Positions 1 to 9,620 are shown, numbered from the stretch's first letter. The stretch: 64,000 nt of DNA from Sphingobacteriales bacterium UTBCD1 (GCA_002066995.1 MWTC01000043.1:1-64000); one strand, 5' to 3'. Notes: a model not told the origin generated them from the sequence alone. Program-made: numbers and translations.

Positions 1-511
1 TGACCCAGCGAGGAAAACAGGAGGAGAATAATTTATTTACATAAGCGATCTGGCCGATATGGTAAATGTTATGTTGTATCAGGCCGTTCAGCATAAAGCG
101 GTAATTATAATTCCGGGAATGCACTTTTTCTTTCAGCCATTCATCTTCCTTTGATTCCAGTTCTGCAATGATGTGGTCATGCAAAGTTCTTAACTCTTCC
201 AGTCCCTGTTGCCAGTTATGAACAGAAGGATTAATATCCCTCCAGTCCCGGCTCTGAATTTCTTCCACCAGTTTTTTATCAGCCTTTTCAACCTGCCTCC
301 AGCAGAATTCGGTCCAGGTGATCATGTGGTACAGCAACTCGGCAATGGAATGTGAATGAGCATTCGGCCTCCCGTCCTGCAGCGCAGGTTTTTTATAAAC
401 AATGCGGGGATCGATCTCGTGCAGGATCGTAAACACCGGCTTTCCGTACCAGGGTGCTCCGTCTAAAACATTTTGAAGATTGCGTATAATAGAATGAATC
501 TCTTTATTCAT
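1..511 (-). CDS. DinB-like four-helix protein, 3' end outside window
   Basis: An open frame begins with ATG at 511 and stays open to the left edge, giving at least 170 residues. The N-terminal half has HSIAELLYHMITWTEF and the C-terminal part has HNIYHIGQIAYVNKLF. This is the spacing of histidine-bearing helices typical of DinB/DUF664-type proteins, which use three His to hold a metal. Family members are about 150-175 residues, so the stop is probably just outside the window. These proteins are often thiol transferases or stress-induced proteins, but the exact reaction cannot be read from sequence. No operon partner is visible; 419 non-coding bases separate it from the next gene. Confidence 0.7.
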   Translation of the reverse strand, partial: MNKEIHSIIRNLQNVLDGAPWYGKPVFTILHEIDPRIVYKKPALQDGRPNAHSHSIAELLYHMITWTEFCWRQVEKADKKLVEEIQSRDWRDINPSVHNWQQGLEELRTLHDHIIAELESKEDEWLKEKVHSRNYNYRFMLNGLIQHNIYHIGQIAYVNKLFSSCFPRWV

Positions 512-930
512 ACAGGCAAGCTACAAAATAAAATAACCGGCTTTTGACTTCAGGGGGATAAAATATTTTTATGCCTTTATTGCTGATTAACTATGGAAAA
601 GTTTTCAGGATTGATTCATTGCGCCGGCAAACAATTGTAAACCAGCTTTAGCCCGGTTAGGCTGCAGGTCTTGGTAATATATAAAGGCAGGTGGTAACTG
701 AAAAAAGTAAAACAAGGGACTGTTGCTTTTTTGCCATAGCCATTAAATCTCCATAAATATTCCCTTCACTTCATTCAATTCCGTAATGTACGGGTCAGGC
801 ATCGGCTTAACCCGAACCTTTTGACTTTTAAAACCTATCTGTTTGAAAAACCGCTATGCAAAGTTTTAGGAAAGACTTTTTTCCCTGTAGTTTTTTATAG
901 CACTAACCGTTATCGCTGTAAGGGTACAGG
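512..930. other. Gene-free stretch, nothing recognised
   Basis: About 420 bases between the DinB-like gene start and the end of the cyclase gene. The open frames here are short and match no family I know. No clear promoter pair, terminator or repeat was seen. Confidence 0.5.
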
Positions 931-1560
931 TTATGATATCCTGGCAAAAGCTCTGACCGGCGAACCATCCGAACCATTTATCAATAACGGGATGCTGTTG
1001 AGTTCAAATTCTTTTCCGGTCAATTTATCAAGGCTGGTCATATTCTCAATGATCAGGATCTCTTCCGGAAGCAACAGGTGATGGTTCGGCAGTAATGGAT
1101 CATTTATATCATCTATGGAAATAGTATCGGAGCCGATCGCTTTGAGATTAAAACCCGATAGCCATTTTACCGCTTCAGTTGTCAGCGTAGGAAATGGGTC
1201 AAAGTAGCCTGGTGTGTTCCATTTATTTTGCCACCCGGTATAAAAAAGGATAAAGTCAATGCCGTTCAAATTTTTAATGCGGGACTTTAAAAAATTCAAT
1301 TCTATTGCATCAACTTCTGTACAATCAACAACAGTACCCTTTCCGATAAACTTTTCAACAGGGAATTGGTCAAGTGATCTTGCGCCTTTGATGATGTGCG
1401 AGGGTGCATCCATGTGCGTGCCGGTGTGGGTGCACATAGTGATAATCAGTTCGGCAAAACCATCTTTTTCTATGGTGTTCCCGGCCTCAAATCTTGGCCC
1501 GAGGGTACCGGGATAAACCGTAATTCCGTTCTCCAGCTGGTGAGTTAAGTCTATTATCAT
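931..1560 (-). CDS. Cyclase-family metal hydrolase (kynurenine formamidase-like)
   Basis: The 209-residue product starts MIIDLTHQLENGITVYPG and carries HTGTHMDAPSH at about residues 45-55. This is the HxGTHxDxPxH signature of the cyclase family (PF04199), whose His and Asp residues bind the catalytic metal, usually zinc or manganese. Members include bacterial kynurenine formamidase KynB and isatin hydrolase, which open amide or lactam bonds. No tryptophan-catabolic gene lies beside it, so kynurenine formamidase activity is only one possibility. Length is normal for the family. It has no signal peptide and should be cytoplasmic. It is followed on the same strand by an unrelated membrane protein. 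Confidence 0.75.
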   Translation of the reverse strand: MIIDLTHQLENGITVYPGTLGPRFEAGNTIEKDGFAELIITMCTHTGTHMDAPSHIIKGARSLDQFPVEKFIGKGTVVDCTEVDAIELNFLKSRIKNLNGIDFILFYTGWQNKWNTPGYFDPFPTLTTEAVKWLSGFNLKAIGSDTISIDDINDPLLPNHHLLLPEEILIIENMTSLDKLTGKEFELNSIPLLINGSDGSPVRAFARIS

Positions 1561-1632
1561 GAATGTTTAGTTGTTTATAATTTTTGGTTCTTCACCTGGT
1601 ACCAGTATTTCTCCCTTTTATTGCAGGGCGTG

Positions 1633-2484
1633 TCATTTTATTTGATTTATCAATTGTTTTTTCATTGCTTTTTTGTACTGCTTTCTCAGGAATTTAAGTG
1701 TTTGCCATCTTTGAATGTTTCCATCTTTGCTTAATGTGACATTTAAGATTTCGATTCTGGTCCTGTTTTTACCGGGTTCATACATTGTGTATTTAACGTT
1801 AAGAATTGTGTCTATAGGAACTGAATTGTCATTATAGATAACAATATTATCTGTCTGGTAATATGGCATTCTCGGGGGAGGGTATTTCATTGTTGATGTG
1901 CTATCGGCCAGGTCATCATATTGATCAACATTGTATCCTAAGGTCCTGATCCTTTCAATGATCTCCGCTTTCGGCTTTTTTATTGTGTATGCCTTGCCGA
2001 TATATATTGTTCCTTTGGGTATTTCGTAAACCCGTGGCATTGTGGTTGCACAAATGGCAAAAAATGAAACGGAGGCAATTCCGGTTTTAGCTATTCTTAA
2101 TAATTTTTGAGAAGTGAAAATTTGATTTTGATCCTTATTAATGATCTTATGTGCAAAGGGTAAAACCAGTAAAGCCAAGTAATCTGAATAGTCAATGGTT
2201 CTCCGGATTTGAAAAGGGAGTACCTGATTTAAAGAATCGATGATTGGGGAAACGGCCGGCGTTTTCCAGATTACGAACAGAATCCCGGTTACAATAACGA
2301 TCCATTTTTTAAAAGCCGGAAATATAAATGACATAAAGACCGGAAATACGATGAGCCCGGCAAAGTCTGATAGTTTGCCGGTTAGCTGATTTGTATAAGC
2401 CTGTTTTAAACAGAGGTCATTGAGTAGCAGTATCAATAAGGAAGCAATAAAAACCGGATTTAAAATTTGATTTCTCTTTGTCAT
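1633..2484 (-). CDS. Predicted membrane protein, function unknown
   Basis: The 283-residue product has an N-terminal membrane part of about four hydrophobic segments (roughly residues 10-27, 38-60, 62-80, 98-112). It contains LTGKLSDFAGLIVFPVF, a sequence I associate with an uncharacterised Bacteroidota membrane family. Another hydrophobic segment lies near residues 133-150, followed by a soluble C-terminal domain of about 130 residues rich in charged and beta-forming residues. No catalytic motif was recognised. A TAAATTTG box lies 43 bases upstream of the ATG, with a TTG 17 bases further out, so it probably has its own promoter. Confidence 0.65.
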   Translation of the reverse strand: MTKRNQILNPVFIASLLILLLNDLCLKQAYTNQLTGKLSDFAGLIVFPVFMSFIFPAFKKWIVIVTGILFVIWKTPAVSPIIDSLNQVLPFQIRRTIDYSDYLALLVLPFAHKIINKDQNQIFTSQKLLRIAKTGIASVSFFAICATTMPRVYEIPKGTIYIGKAYTIKKPKAEIIERIRTLGYNVDQYDDLADSTSTMKYPPPRMPYYQTDNIVIYNDNSVPIDTILNVKYTMYEPGKNRTRIEILNVTLSKDGNIQRWQTLKFLRKQYKKAMKKQLINQIK

Positions 2485-2527
2485 TTTGCTGTTGGTGAAG
2501 TGTCCCGGAAAGGCGATCTGTAATTTT

Positions 2528-2555
2528 CAAATTTAGGACATAGATGCGGCGTCAA
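2528..2555 (-). promoter_or_regulatory. Candidate Bacteroidota promoter for the 1633-2484 gene
   Basis: On the minus strand TTG (2555-2553) is followed after 17 bases by TAAATTTG (2535-2528). This fits the TTG / TAnnTTTG consensus of Bacteroidota housekeeping promoters, with a spacer at the short end of the usual range. Confidence 0.4.
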
Positions 2556-2677
2556 AAAATGCCATCATTAAAAACTGCAATGTTAGTATTGTACATTTTA
2601 TATCTGCCTGTTATCTGGCATATCAATACCACTTCCCGGGTTTTGTGTATATCACAAAGAAAATATTTACGCACCGG

Positions 2678-3793
2678 TCATATTACTGCCTTCTCCATCT
2701 TCTTCAGCCAACTGCTGTCAATAGTAGCGCCGAGCCCGGGTGTTTCGGTGATATGGATCACGCCATTTTTTTGATAAATGATACCACCGCTTACAGGATC
2801 TTCTCTGAACATTAATGCCGTATCAAAATCAAAGTGTTCAATCAATGGGCTGCACAAAGAGAAATGTGCGAAGGCGGACATACCCAGTCTTGATTCCAGC
2901 ATGGCGCCTACCTGCATTTGCATGCCTGCGCCTTCTGCAAGCCTGGCTATTTTCAGGCCATTAAAAATGCCGCCTGATTTTCCCAGCTTGATATTAAAAT
3001 AATCACAGGCTTCGAGTTCAATCAGCCGCTCAGCATCATGATGATCCCCGCAACTTTCATCCGCCATGATAGGGATCGGACTGTTATCTCTGACCTTCGG
3101 AAGTTTCATGAACTTCCATCTTGCAATCGGCTCTTCACAATACTGTATGCCCAATTCTTCAAGAGCATTCAGTGTATCAATAGCTTCTTTCACTTTCCAT
3201 CCCTGGTTGGCATCAATGCGAAGCGGGATATCATAGCCTACTGCTTTACGGATCTGTTTCATCCGCTGCACATCTGTTTTCCCGTCTTTTCCCAACTTTA
3301 CCTTGATGGCAGGATATCCTTCATTTTTTATTTTCACTGCATCGGCAGCCATTTTATCGGGATCGCCAATGCTGACGGTGTAATCCGTAACAATAGTCTT
3401 GTTATTTTTTCCCCCAATGAATTTGTAAAGCGGCACTCCGGCATGTTGGGAAGCAATATCGTATAGCGCAATGTCAAATGCACTTTTGATGCTGCTGTTG
3501 GCGTAGATGATGTTATCCATATCAGCAATACGTTCTTCAATATCCAAAGCGTTTTTCCCTTTGAATACTTTTGCAAAATACTGCCCGACAATAAAGCAGG
3601 TATCCACACTCTCTCCATTCACAGGCAGGTATGGGCTGCATTCGCCGAATCCGGAAATACCCTGGTCTGTTCTGATCACCACGACAATACTTGCTGCTTC
3701 GTCTTCACTTCCCAGCGATGTGACGAACGGCTCTTTCAGTGGAATAAATAGTTTGTAAATCTCAATTTGCTGAATGATGATTTTTTGGGGCAT
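2678..3793 (-). CDS. Dipeptide epimerase (enolase superfamily, MLE subgroup)
   Basis: The 371-residue protein has the capping domain and barrel of the muconate-lactonizing subgroup of the enolase superfamily. Visible catalytic parts are the KVKLG strand (KxK base), the metal ligands in RIDANQGW, CEEPI and ADES, and the second lysine in NIKLGKSGG. The FDFDTALMF stretch near residue 320 supplies a DxD pair like the one that binds the substrate ammonium group in L-Ala-D/L-Glu epimerases. I therefore infer a dipeptide epimerase, possibly used in recycling peptidoglycan peptides. The precise dipeptide is uncertain; relatives accept D-Ala-D-Ala or cationic dipeptides. It probably shares a transcript with neighbouring minus-strand genes. 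Confidence 0.85.
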   Translation of the reverse strand: MPQKIIIQQIEIYKLFIPLKEPFVTSLGSEDEAASIVVVIRTDQGISGFGECSPYLPVNGESVDTCFIVGQYFAKVFKGKNALDIEERIADMDNIIYANSSIKSAFDIALYDIASQHAGVPLYKFIGGKNNKTIVTDYTVSIGDPDKMAADAVKIKNEGYPAIKVKLGKDGKTDVQRMKQIRKAVGYDIPLRIDANQGWKVKEAIDTLNALEELGIQYCEEPIARWKFMKLPKVRDNSPIPIMADESCGDHHDAERLIELEACDYFNIKLGKSGGIFNGLKIARLAEGAGMQMQVGAMLESRLGMSAFAHFSLCSPLIEHFDFDTALMFREDPVSGGIIYQKNGVIHITETPGLGATIDSSWLKKMEKAVI

Positions 3794-3812
3794 AGCTTAC
3801 CTGTTAAAACGG

Positions 3813-4484
3813 TTAATCAAAAAGTATTCTTATTCCAAAATTTATTGATGCCATGAGAGGGGCATTATTGTTTACAAATAAATAAGTGCTCGGGTAGTCT
3901 GTTGTCGGAATCTCCACCCGTGCTTCATTATAAAAATATATTTGAGAACCCAACATAAATTCCCATCCTAACCCGAGATCTAATGTAAGCCGCTTGAAAG
4001 CTGCTTTTCCATTATTTACCGGTATGAAATAGCCGGATGTATCCACAGATAATGAGTAAGAATTCTCAATGCGCCCCATCATCAGGCCAAATCCTGCGTA
4101 TCCGTATAAGTTCCAGCTGTCCTCATTATCATAAGACCCTTTCAGGTAGCGTCTCCAGCCGATGGAAAAATGTTTGTAACGCATCAGGGCAGTGTTTGTG
4201 AAACTGACCTGCTGAGGTGTGGTGGTATCCGATTTTGCCGTTGCGGCAAGGTTGTTATGAAATTTACCGTTGGAATAATAGGAGAACCAGGCATACATCC
4301 CGTCTTTTTTTGAAAAGCTGAACAGTCCCTGCACTGTTTGCCCGACAGCCCAATAGCGCTGACCTTTTTTGAAGCTATGCTGAAAATCAAGATCAGTGGT
4401 CAGGCTGAAATGAGCCTTTTGAGCAACGCTGCCTGTTACAAAAAACAACAGCCAACCCACTGATATGAAAATATTTTTTTTCAA
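3813..4484 (-). CDS. Secreted or outer-membrane beta-barrel-like protein
   Basis: I chose the TTG at 4484 as start. It gives LKKNIFISVGWLLFFVTGSVAQ, a clean lysine-plus-hydrophobic signal peptide with cleavage after SVAQ and a 223-residue product. The longer frame that opens at 4562 would place its first codons inside the terminator hairpin of the upstream peptidase gene, which is unlikely. The mature part has alternating polar/aromatic strands (WAVGQTVQGLFSF, FSIGWRRYLKGS, LYGYAGFGLMMG) and ends in a strand, INFGIRILFD. This resembles small outer-membrane barrels of Bacteroidota. No specific function was recognised. Confidence 0.6.
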   Translation of the reverse strand: MKKNIFISVGWLLFFVTGSVAQKAHFSLTTDLDFQHSFKKGQRYWAVGQTVQGLFSFSKKDGMYAWFSYYSNGKFHNNLAATAKSDTTTPQQVSFTNTALMRYKHFSIGWRRYLKGSYDNEDSWNLYGYAGFGLMMGRIENSYSLSVDTSGYFIPVNNGKAAFKRLTLDLGLGWEFMLGSQIYFYNEARVEIPTTDYPSTYLFVNNNAPLMASINFGIRILFD

Positions 4485-4525
4485 GATTGAAAACCGGTGC
4501 AATGATAAGCAAATAATTTTTTGGG

Positions 4526-4553
4526 ATATAAAAAAGCCGCCCGGGAAGGCGGC
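4526..4553 (-). terminator. Intrinsic terminator after the S46 peptidase gene
   Basis: On the minus strand GCCGCC (4553-4548), a six-base loop and GGCGGC (4541-4536) are followed by a run of T. It lies 25-50 bases past the peptidase stop codon and upstream of the TTG start of the next gene. Confidence 0.8.
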
Positions 4554-4577
4554 GATTGTCATTCAATGGGTCAGTAT

Positions 4578-6746
4578 TTATTTTACCAGTTTTAGTTCTT
4601 TGATGATATTGGTGGCGCCGCCCAGCTTGTCAATACACCAGAGTACATAACGGATATCCACACAGATGGTGCGGTTCAGGTTTTTGTCAAAAGCTATTTT
4701 ATGGCTGAGTGCTTCATAATTACCATCGAAGGCCAGCCCGATCAGTTCACCTTTTGCGTTGATCACAGGTGAGCCTGAATTACCACCGGTGATATCATCA
4801 GTAGTAATAAAATCAATTACGAGGTCTTTTTTATAAGCATCAGTGTAAGGCCCGAAATCTTTTTTCTTAAATAGTTCAATTTGTTTTGCCGGCAGGTCAA
4901 ATTCATAGTCTCCGGGAATATATTTTTCCAGGACGCCTTTTGATGTGGTTGCATAGTCATAGTAAACCGCATCTCTCGGGCTGTAGCTTTTTACATTACC
5001 ATAAGTGACCCTCATGGTAAACGTAGCATCCGGGTACATTTTTTTTGCTTTGGCAGGATCCATTTCCATAATGCCTTTCAGGTATAACCTGCCCAATTCC
5101 GCATTGGTAGCATTGAATTGCTGGAAGTAAGTAAGGTATTTGCTTATGTAATTGTTTAAAAATGTTTCAGCAAAATTGAAAGCGGGATCATCCTGCAGTT
5201 TGTTGGCATCGGGACTGGCAACGAAAGCTTTCCAGCGGGCATCGTCGAATATCATGGTTTTGCTGAACACATCAGCGGCAAATTTTTTATAAGTGGCTTC
5301 ATCATCCAGCGGGCCGTATTGATTTTTTAATGTTGAGTAAAACCCGATAGGCTGCTGGTCCTTCGGGATGTCATTGTAAAACATCATCGTGACCGTGCCG
5401 AGTATGTTCTGATCGGAAGGTTTGTTTTCTTCTTTCAGAAATGTGGCTCTTGCTTTGTCTGCTGCTTCAACCGCATTCTTTACATCTGTTGCATTGGCCC
5501 GGGTGCTGACCATTGCATTTTCCACCTGGCGCAGTGTGGAGGCGAAAGCGATCAGGGGTGACCCGAAAATGCCTTCATTCATGTAAACCCGTTGCATTGA
5601 GTAAGGCCTCCAGGCTGCATAAGCTTTTTCCCATTCGGGAAAGATGTTTTCATATTCAGGTTTTCCTTTTGCCCAGGCTATAAATTTTTCTTCAAAGTTT
5701 TTCTTTTGTCCATACACATCATACTTGATCAGTTGTTTGCTTTCCCCATCGTAAAATTTCCAGTAGTTGGCAATGCCGGAGTAGGAAGGGGATAATTGTA
5801 ATTTAACGGCAGGATCTTTTTTCATTTCGGCAAACATGTATTTCAACCGCATGTCACGCAGCTTCACTAATGTGGGATTGTCAATGTCAATTTTTTGTTT
5901 GACGCCATAAGAAGTTTCGTAACGGTTGGTACTTCCCGGGTAACCATAGATCATGGCATAATCACCATCTTTTAATGACTTCATGGAAACGGGAAGAAAC
6001 CATTTCGGTTTCAGCGGAATATTATTGGGAGAGTAGGGCGCAGGTTTACCATCAGGGCTCATATAAACACGGAAGATGGAATAGTCGCCGGTATGCCGCG
6101 GCCATTCCCAGTTGTCGGTGTCACCACCGAATTTACCGACACTTTCAGGAGGAGCGCCTACAAGACGGACATCATTGTACCGCTGATATACAAATGCAAA
6201 AAACTGGTTGCCTTTGAATAAAGCGCTCACTCTTGTTTCAATGAATTGAGAAGGATCACTCATCCGTTTGTTGATGGCTGCTAAAACCGTATTCTGTCTT
6301 TGAACCCTTTCTGTTCCGCTCAGGCCTTTCAATGAATCCAGCACTTCTTTCGTCACATCCTCTATTCGGAGGAGGAATTGCACAGACAAATTTCCACCGG
6401 GAATTTCTTCGCCTTTATTTTTTGCATAAAAGCCGTTTTGCAGTATATTATTTTCTACTGTACTGGCAGATGCGATCACATCATAGCCGCAGTGGTGGTT
6501 GGTAAAGATCAAACCTTCCGGACTGACAATGGAGCCTGTGCATCCTCCGCCAAAAATGATGATAGCATCTTTGATGGATGCTTTATTGATACTGTATAAT
6601 TGTTCTTTGGTAAGTTTTAATCCCTTCTTCACCATTTCGTCATATACCTGCTGCCCCAGCAGTAATGGAAGCCACATGCCTTCATCGGCAACAGCTTTGA
6701 ATACCAGTAAAAAGATCAGGGCTATAGAGAAGAGTAGTTTACGCAT
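4578..6746 (-). CDS. S46 family dipeptidyl-peptidase, DPP7-type
   Basis: The 722-residue protein starts with a signal peptide (MRKLLFSIALIFLLVFKAVA, mature DEGMW). It carries the S46 triad: His85 in FTNHHCGYD, Asp in GGDTDNWEWPRHTGDY, and Ser657 in TGGNSGSPV. In this family the residue 18 positions after the serine sets specificity, Arg in the acidic-specific DPP11 and Gly in DPP7. Here it is Gly675 (AFDGNYE), so I infer DPP7-like removal of N-terminal dipeptides with broad or hydrophobic preference. It should act in the periplasm, feeding dipeptides to uptake and possibly to the epimerase two genes downstream. Length is normal, and a terminator follows. Confidence 0.9.
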   Translation of the reverse strand: MRKLLFSIALIFLLVFKAVADEGMWLPLLLGQQVYDEMVKKGLKLTKEQLYSINKASIKDAIIIFGGGCTGSIVSPEGLIFTNHHCGYDVIASASTVENNILQNGFYAKNKGEEIPGGNLSVQFLLRIEDVTKEVLDSLKGLSGTERVQRQNTVLAAINKRMSDPSQFIETRVSALFKGNQFFAFVYQRYNDVRLVGAPPESVGKFGGDTDNWEWPRHTGDYSIFRVYMSPDGKPAPYSPNNIPLKPKWFLPVSMKSLKDGDYAMIYGYPGSTNRYETSYGVKQKIDIDNPTLVKLRDMRLKYMFAEMKKDPAVKLQLSPSYSGIANYWKFYDGESKQLIKYDVYGQKKNFEEKFIAWAKGKPEYENIFPEWEKAYAAWRPYSMQRVYMNEGIFGSPLIAFASTLRQVENAMVSTRANATDVKNAVEAADKARATFLKEENKPSDQNILGTVTMMFYNDIPKDQQPIGFYSTLKNQYGPLDDEATYKKFAADVFSKTMIFDDARWKAFVASPDANKLQDDPAFNFAETFLNNYISKYLTYFQQFNATNAELGRLYLKGIMEMDPAKAKKMYPDATFTMRVTYGNVKSYSPRDAVYYDYATTSKGVLEKYIPGDYEFDLPAKQIELFKKKDFGPYTDAYKKDLVIDFITTDDITGGNSGSPVINAKGELIGLAFDGNYEALSHKIAFDKNLNRTICVDIRYVLWCIDKLGGATNIIKELKLVK

Positions 6747-6765
6747 GCGGAAAATTTTAGGAAGA

Positions 6766-6773
6766 CAAACCTA
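6766..6773 (-). promoter_or_regulatory. -7 box upstream of the S46 peptidase
   Basis: TAGGTTTG on the minus strand matches TAnnTTTG and ends 19 bases before the ATG at 6746. No convincing TTG was found at the -33 distance. Confidence 0.35.
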
Positions 6774-7002
6774 CTAATAAAACTAAAGCTACGTGTAAAA
6801 TATGTGAGCGCCGGTGTTAACGTAGTGAAAATGGCAGGGTGGTTTTCTTAAAATCTTTATGTGAGGGGAAAGAAAATTCCATTCTTTATTGTCAAAGGTT
6901 TTCTGGTAAATCCTGCCCGGTATAATCCATTAGGGCCGGCGGCCTGAGTTCGTACGGCAGTTAATAGGGACTCGGAAAAAATGCAAAAGTGCAAAATAAA
7001 GA

Positions 7003-8004
7003 TTACAGGGAAGGTTCATTCAATGCTTTCCATAAAAGATCTTTCAATTGGTCCAGGCCTTTGTGAGCAAGAGAAGAAATAAAAATATGAGGAATGTTTT
7101 CGGGCAGATCTTTTTCAATTGCTTTCTGCAGCTCATCATCCAGCATATCACTTTTACTTATGGCAATGACGAATTGTTTGTGCAAAAGTTCAGGATTGTA
7201 TTTTTCAAGTTCTGCAACCAATATATCAAATTCTTTTTTATGATTTGGACTATCGGCAGGGATCATAAAAAGTAAAACCGGATTTCGTTCTATATGCCGG
7301 AGAAAACGATGCCCCAAACCTTTGCCTTCTGCAGCGCCTTCGATGATGCCCGGAAGATCGGCTATGCAAAAACTTTTTCCGCCATGGTACTCCACTATGC
7401 CAAGGTTTGGCGTAAGGGTTGTGAAAGCATAATCTGCAATTTTTGGTTTGGCAGCTGTAATGACTGAAAGCAGAGTGGATTTGCCTGCATTGGGAAAACC
7501 CACCAGCCCTACATCAGCTAAAACTTTTAACTCTAAAACTTTCCATCCTTCTATTCCCGGTTCTCCGGGCTGTGCATATTCCGGAGCCTGGTTGGTAGCT
7601 GATTTGAAATGAGAATTTCCTAAACCGCCCCTGCCACCCGGCATCCAGATCACTTCTTCACCATCTTTTAAAATTTCTGCTTCTTTCTTGCCGGTTTCTT
7701 CATCTCTTGCAATGGTGCCAAGAGGCACTTCAATGATCACATCTTTTCCGAATCTCCCCGTTTTGTTATTACTGCTCCCCCCTTCGCCGTTCTCTGCCAA
7801 TACGTTTTTAAAATAACGCAGATGTAATAAAGTCCATAGATGACTGTTACCTTTTAAAATAATATGGCCACCTCTTCCGCCGTCACCTCCGTCAGGACCG
7901 GCAAATGCATTGAATTTGGTCCGCATAAAATGCCTGCTGCCTGCACCGCCGTGACCGCTCCGGCAATAAATACGTATCTGATCTACGAAATTGCTTTTTT
8001 CCAC
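7003..8004 (-). CDS. obg: GTPase Obg/CgtA
   Basis: The product has the glycine-rich Obg fold ([36 protein letters not shown]), then a G domain with [10 protein letters not shown] (P loop), [16 protein letters not shown] (switch II) and SKSD. It lacks the C-terminal OCT extension, as is usual in this phylum. Obg is a ribosome-associated GTPase for large-subunit assembly and stress control. I prefer the GTG at 8004 ([12 protein letters not shown]) over the ATG at 8058. Homologues begin with M(E)KSNFVDQIR, and a TAnnTTTG box at 8022-8029 lies between the two candidates. The resulting protein has 333 residues. It lies downstream of the membrane-protein gene on the same strand, with 138 bases between them. 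Confidence 0.93.
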   Translation of the reverse strand: MEKSNFVDQIRIYCRSGHGGAGSRHFMRTKFNAFAGPDGGDGGRGGHIILKGNSHLWTLLHLRYFKNVLAENGEGGSSNNKTGRFGKDVIIEVPLGTIARDEETGKKEAEILKDGEEVIWMPGGRGGLGNSHFKSATNQAPEYAQPGEPGIEGWKVLELKVLADVGLVGFPNAGKSTLLSVITAAKPKIADYAFTTLTPNLGIVEYHGGKSFCIADLPGIIEGAAEGKGLGHRFLRHIERNPVLLFMIPADSPNHKKEFDILVAELEKYNPELLHKQFVIAISKSDMLDDELQKAIEKDLPENIPHIFISSLAHKGLDQLKDLLWKALNEPSL

Positions 8005-8021
8005 AGTGTAAAATTGCCCGG

Positions 8022-8029
8022 CAAAAGTA
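8022..8029 (-). promoter_or_regulatory. -7 box that supports the GTG start of obg
   Basis: TACTTTTG on the minus strand ends 17 bases before the GTG at 8004. If it is used, transcription starts downstream of the alternative ATG at 8058 and only the GTG start is possible. Confidence 0.4.
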
Positions 8030-8142
8030 AGCGATTCATGCCAAGGGATGAGTTTCATAAACCGAATCAGCAGATCAAAAAGAATTATTGTAATAAATAA
8101 TTAAAGCAGGGAGGTGAAAAAATATTTCCTGGATAAAAAAAA

Positions 8143-9402
8143 TTAACTTTTGACAGTATCGGCTTTTTCTAAAATCAGCGCCTGGTCATCTCCGGGAAAT
8201 TTTTGGCTGTACACCGTAGTGGTTATTCCTGTCAGCATTGTCAGCGTGGCAACAAACAGGAGTGGGTTCATAAAGGGGAGTGCCCGGTAATAAAGATCTG
8301 AAATGCCCTGTATCATCAGGAATAGTTCATTTAAAATTATGCCGGAAGTAAAAATAACAATGCCGATCCGGGTTACCCTGTTCACAGGAATGAGTTGCAT
8401 GCCGGTGATGTAAGATAAAATAAAAAGAGTGATCACTCCGAGCAATGCAAGGTGCAGGTAGCCAATCACGATAGGGCGAAACCCAAATGCGAGTATGCTC
8501 AATGAAGGAATGACAGAACCTGCCTGCAGCAGCAGTTTGATAGTTAACGCAATGGCAGATAATACAAATAGTGCTTTAGAAAGAGGGGAGACGTGTTTTT
8601 GTATCCTGGTTGTTTCTTTTCTTAAAACCCTGATCAATAACCACCAGCCGATCAGTTGTACTGCTACTGCTGCAACTACTGCTACATATATCCAATGGGC
8701 GATAGGCAGCCATAAGGCAGATAAGAAATATGCCGGAATACATGCGGAAACAAACAGGAGATAGATCATTTTCAGTTTTTGGTCAGGTGTCCCATATTTA
8801 ATTAACTGATGTATGAAAAGGCCAAGGCAGGAAAAAAAGAACCAGCCATTATACTGAAAATGCAGGTAAAAATATACTGTGGCAAGATAACGGTTAGGCT
8901 GTATGTTTTTTGTGATCAGCATATACACTATTAAAAAAGATCCTGCAGAAGATATCACATTAAAGAATACAGCCGCTTTAAAAGATCTTCTGCTGCTGTT
9001 TTTGGGAGTATAATGATTCAGATCTCTCCAATACATTACTGCAAACCAATAAGAGACGAAAATGATCAGTGCAGAAAACAGGACTGCAAATGAATTAAAA
9101 CCAAGAAAAATATATGAAAGAAGGATGCCGTAAGCTGCAAAAAGATTAGTGAACAATACCGGCCTGTACCGGGCAAAGGCATTGCTATCTCCATTTTCTA
9201 CCAGGTAATGAACAAGCAGGCTCATCAGCGCCTGGGTGATCCATCCGGCAAAAGCGAAGTACTCATGTCCCTGCAATAAGTTCCGCTGATCAATGAATGG
9301 GAAAGCATAGGCAATCTTGTACCTCATAAGAGTTCCAAGGAAAGCAATAATGATAAGGTTGAACAGTGATATCCGGAGCCATTGTTTCAGTGGTTGATTC
9401 AT
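8143..9402 (-). CDS. 12-TM membrane protein, divergent from the nos operon
   Basis: The 419-residue protein is almost entirely hydrophobic, with about twelve predicted membrane segments. Histidines sit inside or at the edge of segments in QGHEYFAFAGW, LHFQYNGWFFF and GYLHLALLGV. The segment count and the GHEYF/HFQYNGW motifs recall subunit I of heme-copper oxidases, but I cannot find the full set of heme and CuB ligands (no HH pair, no HxH), so a catalytic oxidase is not supported. Its position facing away from the nos genes suggests a respiratory or nitrogen-oxide-related role. That is inference only, and no name is assigned. Confidence 0.6.
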   Translation of the reverse strand: MNQPLKQWLRISLFNLIIIAFLGTLMRYKIAYAFPFIDQRNLLQGHEYFAFAGWITQALMSLLVHYLVENGDSNAFARYRPVLFTNLFAAYGILLSYIFLGFNSFAVLFSALIIFVSYWFAVMYWRDLNHYTPKNSSRRSFKAAVFFNVISSAGSFLIVYMLITKNIQPNRYLATVYFYLHFQYNGWFFFSCLGLFIHQLIKYGTPDQKLKMIYLLFVSACIPAYFLSALWLPIAHWIYVAVVAAVAVQLIGWWLLIRVLRKETTRIQKHVSPLSKALFVLSAIALTIKLLLQAGSVIPSLSILAFGFRPIVIGYLHLALLGVITLFILSYITGMQLIPVNRVTRIGIVIFTSGIILNELFLMIQGISDLYYRALPFMNPLLFVATLTMLTGITTTVYSQKFPGDDQALILEKADTVKS

Positions 9403-9510
9403 CTGTATTAGTTGTGAAATAATCTGGTCGCCGGTTTTTAAATATTATACTGGATCCTGAAAAAAGCCGCAATACATTTTCCGGATAAATTTATTATAAG
9501 TGGCTGGCAG

Positions 9511-9518
9511 CAAAAGTA
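9511..9518 (-). promoter_or_regulatory. -7 box for the membrane-protein gene
   Basis: TACTTTTG on the minus strand matches TAnnTTTG, about 110 bases upstream of the ATG at 9402. A good -33 TTG was not found at the right spacing. Confidence 0.35.
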
Positions 9519-9620
9519 CAGAACTGCCGGTCAATTTATTATAAAAACCGGGCATATCATTTTACGCAAACGATTCCTCATCTTGTTGTTGTTTTTCCGG
9601 TATTGGCTGAAAATAATAAT

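Noticed and set aside
821-1081. An 86-codon plus-strand frame before the cyclase gene
   Set aside because: It overlaps the 3' end of the cyclase gene and shows no domain or signal peptide.
4485-4562. N-terminal extension of the outer-membrane protein gene to 4562
   Set aside because: The added codons fall in the terminator hairpin of the preceding gene and would bury the signal peptide.
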